Made by a program: the position numbers and the translations under genes. The notes below the pieces were generated by a model that was not told the DNA's origin, made no database searches, and saw nothing but the letters and a program-made list of their open reading frames with translations. Source: Bifidobacteriaceae bacterium (GTDB lineage Bacteria > Actinomycetota > Actinomycetes > Actinomycetales > WQXJ01). Taken from it: 10,774 nucleotides of DNA. The stretch is from NCBI GenBank assembly GCA_031278675.1, contig JAITJY010000330.1:1-10774 (forward strand), in the 5' to 3' direction. Below are positions 5,584 to 10,774 of the stretch, piece by piece (the first letter of the stretch is position 1; each line of letters begins with the position of its first letter).

Positions 5584-6363
5584 CTAGAGCAGCGAGTTGG
5601 CTTGGAGCAGAGTGACGAAGGCGGCGATCACATCATCCGTCTCCGCGTCGAGCGTCGCACCGGCTTGCCGGGGTGGGACCGCCTCAATCCCGGCGACACC
5701 GACCTTCGCCCCGGCCGCACCGACATCACTGGCCGCCACACCCAGATCCGCCAGATCCAACGTGTCGATGGGTTTGCGCCGCGCCAGCATCACCGCCTTG
5801 GCGGACGGATATGCGGGCTCACCGGCACTATCAGCCACCGAAACGACCGCCGGCAGGGGCGCCGCCAGTCTGATCGAACCCGCATCCTCATCCCGGCGGA
5901 TGGTCGCCACACCATCCGTAACCGTCAAGTTGGCCGCACCGGTCAATGCGGGAATCTGAAGCCGGGCGGCCAACTGGACGGGGATTAAGCAGGTAGTGGC
6001 GTCGGCTGAGCCAGCACCGGTCAAAATCAGGTCAGCGCCGCCCAGATAGTTCACGGCGGCGGCCAGAATCAGGGCCGTGGACGCCGCATCCGACCCGGCA
6101 ATGGCGTCATCTGACACCTGAACGCCTGTATCGGCCCCCATCTGTAATGCCCGGCGGACCGCTTCGTCAGCCTCATCCGGTCCCACGGTCAACGCCACTA
6201 CTTCGGCGCCGGTCTGCTCTGCCAGCTTGCGGGCCTGCTCCAACGGGTATTCGTCAAGCTGGTTGAGTAAGCCATCGCCCGTCCGGTCCAGCCTGGCGGC
6301 GTCGGTGAACTCGTAACCGGCCTCAATGTCCGGCACGTATTTGACCAGCACAATTATTCTCAT
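5584..6363 (-). CDS. etfB: Electron transfer flavoprotein beta subunit
   Basis: A 259-residue ETF beta subunit, the usual family length. The N-terminus MRIIVLVKYVPDIEAGYEF and the following DEYPLEQARKLAE (37-49) are typical, as are VVALTVGP and RRALQMGAD in the nucleotide-binding core and LTGAGSADATTCLIPVQLA (about 113-131). The C-terminal part has AKAVMLARRKPIDTLDLADLG, the arm that embraces the alpha subunit. The start overlaps the stop of the upstream iron-sulfur gene by 4 nt (ATGA), with AGGAGG just ahead, indicating translational coupling. Being coupled to a membrane ETF dehydrogenase on one side and to etfA plus a flavoprotein dehydrogenase on the other suggests a dedicated ETF rather than the housekeeping fatty-acid one. 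Confidence 0.93.
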   Translation of the reverse strand: MRIIVLVKYVPDIEAGYEFTDAARLDRTGDGLLNQLDEYPLEQARKLAEQTGAEVVALTVGPDEADEAVRRALQMGADTGVQVSDDAIAGSDAASTALILAAAVNYLGGADLILTGAGSADATTCLIPVQLAARLQIPALTGAANLTVTDGVATIRRDEDAGSIRLAAPLPAVVSVADSAGEPAYPSAKAVMLARRKPIDTLDLADLGVAASDVGAAGAKVGVAGIEAVPPRQAGATLDAETDDVIAAFVTLLQANSLL

Positions 6364-8471
6364 GTCTCCTCCTGGTTGGTGGTCTCAGCGGGTGCGCCGA
6401 CCGCAGCCAAGAGCCACTCGGCCACGTCGCGGACGGGCGTTGGCGCCGCAGCTGCCCCGGCGGCATCGGCCAACATGACGTTACAAAACGGGCAAGCGGT
6501 GGCAATGGCGTCCGCACCGGTCGCGGCCGCTTCGGCAAACCGCCGCGCGTTGATCCGCTCGCCGTCTTCTTCGAACCACATCCGCGCGCCCCCACCGCCA
6601 CAGCAGTCGCCCGCTCGCCCGCAGCGGTCCATCTCTCGCAGGGTCAGGCCCGGCACGGCTTGCAACACCCGGCGCGGCGCCGTCACCTGATTGGTGTGGC
6701 GGGCCAGGTAGCACGGGTCCTGATAGGTGACGGTCCGGTTGGTGTCCCACTCGCCGGTTCGCTCCGGCCCGCTTTGGGGGCTCAGCTTGCCTTGGTCAAT
6801 CAGTTCGGCCAGCAATTCGGTGTGGTGTACCACCTGGTAGCGGCCCCCGAAAGGGCCGTATTCGTGAGCTAGCGAGTTCAAACAATGGGCGCATGTGACA
6901 ACGATCTTGGTGGCCGAGGCCCCGTTGAGAGTCTCGACGTTGGTGGTAGCCAACGACGCGAACAACGCCTCATTGCCCGCCCGGCGGGCCGGGTCGCCAG
7001 TGCAGCATTCGGCCGAACCGAGCACAGCGAAGCGCACACCGGCCTGGTGCAACAGGCTGGCGCAGGCCCGCGCGGTCGCCTGGCCCCGGTCATCGAAGGC
7101 CCCGGCGCAGCCCACCCAGTACAGGTAATCAACCTCGCTCAGCGACGCGACATCTTGTCCCAGGACAGGTACCGCGAAAGTCAGTCCTTTGGTCCAGTCC
7201 AGGCGTTTTTTGGCCAAGAGGCCCCATGGGTTGGCCCGCCGCTCCAGATTGCGGAAGGTAGAGGCCAACTCGGCCGGGAACTCGCCTCGAACCAGGACCT
7301 GATGGCGGCGCAAGTCGATCACCTGGTCGACGTGTTCCACGCCGACCGGACACGCTTCCACACAGGCCCCACAGGTGGTACAAGCCCACAAGGCGTCCGG
7401 GGCGAGCGCCCGCCCGCCCGCCGCCCCCACCAGCGGCTCCGGTTCGCTTCCGGACGCGAACGTGTGATCCCGCAGCGTCCCCACCAAGAGCTTTGGGCTG
7501 AGCGGCGCATTGGCCGCCCACGCCGGGCAAACTTCTTGGCAACGGCCACATTCGGTGCAGGTCGCCAGCGCCAACCGGTCGCGCCACGTCAGGTCCGCCA
7601 CCCAGCCCGCACCGAGGCGTTCAAAGACCGATTCATCGAGGTCTGGGTCGGCGAAGTCGACGTCTTGGCCGTCTACGGTCAAGCCACCCAGCCCGCCCAG
7701 CGCGGGCGAACCATCCGGTTCGCGTGAGGTCCACAGATTCGGGAACGCCAAGAATCGGTGCCACGCCACGCCCATCGTTGGCGTCAGCGCGACCACCACC
7801 ATCCAGGCGTAACTCACCAGGATTTTCGCTAACGCGAGCGTGGAAATCCAAACTCCGAGCGCGGCATCGGACAACGTGGGGCGGTGTAGCGCGCCGATCC
7901 AGGCCGTCGAGGCGAAGCGGAGGCGGGAGGCTGGGTCGGCGAGCAGCGATTCCAGTCCGCGCAGCCACAACACCAGCAACACCACAGCCAAAATGGTCGC
8001 CTCGACATAACGCGCCCGCCACTGGTGCGAGCCGAAAAACCGCGAGGTGCGGCCTAAGGGTCGCCGCGACGCGCGCAGCCGCACCGCGATCAACACGCCG
8101 ATCCCGGCCAAGCCGGCCCACGCGAAGAACTCGGTCAGCCAGCCCCACGGTGCCCAGTGCCCAATCCACGGTAAATCGAACGTAGGATCGAATAACTGGC
8201 CGGTGGCCTGTGCCAACGTGGCCACCAACACCAGGAAGGAAAACATGGTAGCCCAATGCGCTACGGCCACCACGGGTTTGCGGGCCATCTTACGGTGGGC
8301 CAAGAATTCGCGGAGCATCGCGGCGGTGCGCCGGGCCGGATGGTTCCGGCGCGAACCCGGGGCCTCCGGCGCGCCTGCGGCAAAAACGCGCGCGAAGGCC
8401 ACCACCCTGCAGGTCAGCGCCGTCCAGCCGATGGCCGTGGCCGCCAAACCGGCGATGCCGAATCCGAGCAT
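6360..8471 (-). CDS. Membrane iron-sulfur ETF dehydrogenase (EtfD/DgcB-like, NarI-like N-terminus, two CCG domains)
   Basis: A 703-residue integral membrane electron carrier. The N-terminal 240 residues hold about five hydrophobic segments (near 1-30, 66-93, 111-132, 155-176, 204-240) resembling the NarI-like haem b domain, with His59, His72 and His238 as possible haem ligands. Two 4Fe-4S motifs follow: C305-C308-C311-C315 and C364-C367-C370-C374. Two intact cysteine-rich CCG domains end the protein: C455-x33-CC489/490-x36-C527xxC530 and C587-x35-CC623/624-x35-C660xxC663, the pattern of HdrB/HdrD and GlpC. This order matches mycobacterial EtfD (Rv0338c) and DgcB of Pseudomonas dimethylglycine catabolism, which pass electrons from ETF to the quinone pool. 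Its stop overlaps the etfB start, and it starts 6 bp after the upstream gene, with only a weak ribosome binding site (GGCGG), so translation is probably coupled. All predicted cluster ligands are present. The identity of the electron acceptor is inferred. Confidence 0.9.
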   Translation of the reverse strand: MLGFGIAGLAATAIGWTALTCRVVAFARVFAAGAPEAPGSRRNHPARRTAAMLREFLAHRKMARKPVVAVAHWATMFSFLVLVATLAQATGQLFDPTFDLPWIGHWAPWGWLTEFFAWAGLAGIGVLIAVRLRASRRPLGRTSRFFGSHQWRARYVEATILAVVLLVLWLRGLESLLADPASRLRFASTAWIGALHRPTLSDAALGVWISTLALAKILVSYAWMVVVALTPTMGVAWHRFLAFPNLWTSREPDGSPALGGLGGLTVDGQDVDFADPDLDESVFERLGAGWVADLTWRDRLALATCTECGRCQEVCPAWAANAPLSPKLLVGTLRDHTFASGSEPEPLVGAAGGRALAPDALWACTTCGACVEACPVGVEHVDQVIDLRRHQVLVRGEFPAELASTFRNLERRANPWGLLAKKRLDWTKGLTFAVPVLGQDVASLSEVDYLYWVGCAGAFDDRGQATARACASLLHQAGVRFAVLGSAECCTGDPARRAGNEALFASLATTNVETLNGASATKIVVTCAHCLNSLAHEYGPFGGRYQVVHHTELLAELIDQGKLSPQSGPERTGEWDTNRTVTYQDPCYLARHTNQVTAPRRVLQAVPGLTLREMDRCGRAGDCCGGGGARMWFEEDGERINARRFAEAAATGADAIATACPFCNVMLADAAGAAAAPTPVRDVAEWLLAAVGAPAETTNQEET

Positions 8472-8477
8472 CGCCGC

Positions 8478-9857
8478 CTACACCCCGCCGTCATCCGCCG
8501 GCCCGTTGGCCAATCCCGGAATCCAGTTCGTGCCAGCCAGCGGGCGCCGCGTCATGGCCGCAGCCTCGATCGTCAGCGCCACCAAGTCTTCCGGCTCAAG
8601 GTGGGTGAGGTGAGCCTTGCCGCAGGCCCGGGCTATGATCTGGGCCTCCATGGTCATCACCCGGAGCAGGTTGGCGAGGCGGTGGCCCGCCGCGACCGGG
8701 TCGAGGCGCCGCGCCAGGTCTGGGTCCTGGGTGGTGATCCCCGCCGGGTCTTGCCCGGCCTGCCAATCGTCGTAATAGCCGGCCGCTGAGCCGATCTTGC
8801 GGTATTCGTCCTCCAGCGCCGGGTCGTTGTCGCCCAAGGCGATCAGTGCGGCCGTGCCGATCGAGACGGCGTCCGCGCCCAATGCGAGGGCTTTGGCGAC
8901 ATCAGCGCCTGAACGGACCCCGCCGGAGACAATCAATTGGACCTCCCGGTGCAGACCGGCCTCCTGGAGGGCGTCGACCGCCTGGGGGATCGCGGCCAGG
9001 GTGGGGATGCCGACGTGTTCAATGAACACCTCCTGGGTGGCGGCCGTCCCGCCTTGCATGCCGTCCAGCACTATCGCATCAGCGCCGGCTTTGATGGCCA
9101 GTGCCACGTCGTAATACGGGCGGGACGCACCAATCTTGACGTAGATGGGTTTTTCCCAGTCGGTGATCTCACGCAGTTCGGTGATCTTGATGCGCAGGTC
9201 GTCTGGTCCGGTCCAATCCGGGTGGCGGCACGCCGAACGCTGGTCAATCCCGATCGGTAGGGTCCGCATGGCGGCGACCCGCTCGGTGATCTTTTGGCCC
9301 AGCAACATCCCGCCCCCGCCCGGCTTGGCGCCCTGACCCAGCACCACTTCGATCGCGTCGGCGGCGCGCAGGTGGCGCGGGTTCATCCCGTAGCGGGACG
9401 GCAGGTATTGGTAGACCAGCATGTTCGAGTGGGTGCGTTCCTCGTCGGTCATGCCGCCGTCTCCCGTGGTGGTGGAGGTCCCGACCTCGCTCGCGCCCCG
9501 CCCAAGGGCCTCTTTGGCCTGGCCGGACAGTGAGCCGAAACTCATTCCGGCGATTGTCACCGGAGTATTGAGGTGCAGCGGGTGCTTCGCGAAGCGTGTG
9601 CCGATGGTGATGTCCGTGTCGCAGCGTTCGCGGTAGCCTTCCAGCGGGTAGCGGGACATGGATGCCCCGAGGAACAACAGGTCGTCGAAGTGCGGCAGTT
9701 TCCGCTTCGCGCCGCCGCCCCGGATGTCGTAGAGGCCGGTCGCTGCCGCTTGGCGGATTGCCGCAATGGTGGTGCGGTCGAATGTGGCGTTTTCCCGCAA
9801 GCCAAGGGCGGCAGGGTCAGCCGGGGCGGGCGTGCGGGGGGGCGGGGGTGCGGTCAT
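8478..9857 (-). CDS. FMN-binding glutamate-synthase-domain protein (GlxD/MgsC type)
   Basis: A 459-residue protein of the FMN-binding TIM-barrel domain of glutamate synthase (PF01645), as a separate subunit. Visible blocks: TIAGMSFGSLSGQAKEALGRGA (101-122), GQGAKPGGGGMLLGQK (174-189, FMN and substrate site), VKIGASRPYYDVA (240-252), VLDGMQGGTAA (263-273) and SGGVRSGADVAKALALGAD (311-329). In full-size glutamate synthase a CX5CX4C 3Fe-4S motif follows. Here that region reads YYDDWQAGQDPAGITTQDP (361-379) with no cysteine, and only C79, C210 and C412 exist, so no such cluster is expected. This form is known from MgsC of N-methylglutamate synthase and GlxD-like proteins, where 2-oxoglutarate and a transferred amine are condensed. 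An AGGAG lies 6 nt before the ATG. It is followed after 6 bp by the iron-sulfur gene and preceded by the GXGXG subunit (32-bp gap). The actual amine substrate is unknown. Confidence 0.9.
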   Translation of the reverse strand: MTAPPPPRTPAPADPAALGLRENATFDRTTIAAIRQAAATGLYDIRGGGAKRKLPHFDDLLFLGASMSRYPLEGYRERCDTDITIGTRFAKHPLHLNTPVTIAGMSFGSLSGQAKEALGRGASEVGTSTTTGDGGMTDEERTHSNMLVYQYLPSRYGMNPRHLRAADAIEVVLGQGAKPGGGGMLLGQKITERVAAMRTLPIGIDQRSACRHPDWTGPDDLRIKITELREITDWEKPIYVKIGASRPYYDVALAIKAGADAIVLDGMQGGTAATQEVFIEHVGIPTLAAIPQAVDALQEAGLHREVQLIVSGGVRSGADVAKALALGADAVSIGTAALIALGDNDPALEDEYRKIGSAAGYYDDWQAGQDPAGITTQDPDLARRLDPVAAGHRLANLLRVMTMEAQIIARACGKAHLTHLEPEDLVALTIEAAAMTRRPLAGTNWIPGLANGPADDGGV

Positions 9858-9889
9858 CTCAGGCTCCTGACATCGGTTGAAGCGGGCGT

Positions 9890-10588
9890 CTAATAAGCGA
9901 AGGCATTGTCGACGTGGAAGTTGTAAAGCTGACGGGCCGACCCGTAGCGGCGGAAGGTGCGCGGGTCGTGGTCCCAGCCGGCGGCGGTCAACAAGCCGGC
10001 GAGTTCTGCGAGGTGTTCGGGGCGGAGTTCTTTGAGCACGCAGTCCGCGCCAAGCTGGCCCACAGCGCCCCTGACATAGAGGTGTGCCTCGTAAATCGAG
10101 TCGCCTAGCCCGTCGCCCGCATCGCCGCAGATCACCAACGCACCGGCTTGAGCCATGAAAGCGGACATGTGGCCCACATCGCCACCCACCACTATGTTGG
10201 CGCCTTTCAGGGAGATGCCGCAGCGGGCCGCTGCGTTGCCGCCTATCACCAACAGGCCGCCGTGGGCGCTGGCGCCGGCGGACTGCGAGGCGCTGCCGTG
10301 GACTTTGACCAGGCCACTCATCATGTTCTCGGCCACTCCAACGCCGGCGTTGCCGGTGATTTCGACGGTCGCTTGTTCGTTCATTCCGGCCGCGTAGTAG
10401 CCGACATGCCCGTCGATCCGGACGTTCAGCGGTTCGGCTAGCCCAGCGGCGATGGCGTGCGCTCCATCTGGGTGCACCACCTCCCAGGTAGGCCCGCCTG
10501 CGGCCCGGTGCAGAGCCGCGTTCAGCTCCCTGACTGAGTGTTCGCGTAGGTCGAAGCGAATCGATTGGTCAATGGCGGGCGTTCCCAT
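9890..10588 (-). CDS. GXGXG-domain glutamate-synthase-like subunit (GlxC/MgsB type)
   Basis: A 232-residue protein formed almost wholly by the GXGXG beta-helix domain (PF01493) that in large-subunit glutamate synthase is the C-terminal structural domain. The glycine-rich turns run from about 60 to 180: NAGVGVAENMMSG, HGSASQSAGASAHGG, GNAAARCGISLKG, GDVGHMSAFMAQAG and GDAGDGLGDSIYEA. The N-terminal IRFDLREHSVRELNAALH (10-27) is the usual opening of GlxC/MgsB proteins, so the ATG at 10588 is the only sensible start, with a weak GGAAG upstream. This start makes the gene overlap the preceding amidotransferase-like gene by 67 bp, an unusually long but plausible coupling. It probably forms the central scaffold between the amidotransferase and FMN subunits. 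Confidence 0.9.
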   Translation of the reverse strand: MGTPAIDQSIRFDLREHSVRELNAALHRAAGGPTWEVVHPDGAHAIAAGLAEPLNVRIDGHVGYYAAGMNEQATVEITGNAGVGVAENMMSGLVKVHGSASQSAGASAHGGLLVIGGNAAARCGISLKGANIVVGGDVGHMSAFMAQAGALVICGDAGDGLGDSIYEAHLYVRGAVGQLGADCVLKELRPEHLAELAGLLTAAGWDHDPRTFRRYGSARQLYNFHVDNAFAY

Positions 10589-10774
10589 ACGTAAACCACT
10601 TCCGGGTCGGGCTCGAAGATGCGAGCGGTTTCAATGCCGGGCAGGCCGGTCAGGTAGCGATATTCGGAGGCCACCGCTACGAACGCGGGGGTCTCGGCGA
10701 TGATGGCGGGTTTGCAGGCGATGGCGTCCCGGACCACCGCGAAGGCGGTGGCGGAGGAGACCAGCAGGGTGTAG
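10522..10774 (-). CDS. Class II glutamine-amidotransferase-like subunit (GlxB/MgsA type), C-terminal part only
   Basis: An open frame enters from the right edge and ends at 10522. It reads YTLLVSSATAFAVVRDAIACK, continues PAIIAETPAFVAVASEYRYL and ends ...IFEPDPEVVYVWER plus a 20-residue tail. The words KPAIIAET, VAVASEYR and LPGIE..R.FEP.P..VY match the C-terminal end of the stand-alone Ntn-type glutamine amidotransferase domain of glutamate-synthase-like systems (GlxB/MgsA). The N-terminal catalytic cysteine and most of the domain lie outside the window, so activity cannot be judged. The order amidotransferase, GXGXG subunit, FMN subunit is that of glxBCD and mgsABC. It has a 67-bp overlap with the next gene. 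The operon's promoter must lie further right. Confidence 0.8.
   Translation of the reverse strand, partial: YTLLVSSATAFAVVRDAIACKPAIIAETPAFVAVASEYRYLTGLPGIETARIFEPDPEVVYVWERPPLTNRFASTYANTQSGS

Overview
The window is high-GC DNA with the look of an actinomycete (Actinomycetota). The signs are strong G/C bias at third codon positions, GTG starts, an antigen-85/esterase-D type hydrolase, and an electron-transfer-flavoprotein (ETF) dehydrogenase with a fused NarI-like membrane domain, as in mycobacterial EtfD. No rRNA, tRNA or CRISPR array is visible, and genus-level assignment is not possible from sequence alone.

Left region (1-880): accessory and mostly non-coding. It opens with a symmetric set of four copies of a 21-bp AT-rich repeat (40-189): two direct copies 31 bp apart, a 46-bp centre, then two inverted copies 31 bp apart. 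Next, on the minus strand, is the decayed 5' end of an IS110-family transposase (about 270-461) with a good ribosome binding site. It is preceded by a hairpin-rich leader where IS110 elements normally encode their bridge RNA. A plausible plus-strand promoter (672-700) lies ahead of the next gene.

Middle region (880-3340): one plus-strand gene for a membrane-anchored esterase whose N-terminus carries six tandem 17-residue repeats (51 bp each). A GC hairpin sits directly after its stop, followed by short GC-rich tandem repeats. On the minus strand is a small ribbon-helix-helix antitoxin-like gene (2696-2881) with two small palindromes upstream and no toxin partner. A second block of G/C-rich tandem repeats fills 3032-3216.

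Right region (3343-10774): a tightly packed minus-strand operon of seven genes, running leftward from the right edge. The order of transcription is: a glutamine-amidotransferase-like subunit (GlxB/MgsA type, cut by the window edge), a GXGXG-domain subunit (GlxC/MgsB type), an FMN glutamate-synthase-domain subunit (GlxD/MgsC type), a membrane iron-sulfur ETF dehydrogenase (EtfD/DgcB type), etfB, etfA, and a single-domain DAO-family flavoprotein dehydrogenase. A hairpin after the last gene probably ends the transcript.

The layout suggests a self-contained amine or N-methyl-amino-acid oxidation module. The flavoprotein would oxidise a secondary or tertiary amine, ETF would carry the electrons, and the membrane Fe-S protein would pass them to quinone. 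The three-part glutamate-synthase-like enzyme would act on the nitrogen, possibly as in N-methylglutamate synthase (MgsABC). The substrate is not readable from the sequence. The combination resembles an N-methylglutamate or dimethylglycine pathway in which a single ETF-linked flavoprotein replaces the usual four-subunit dehydrogenase; this is the main hypothesis worth testing.
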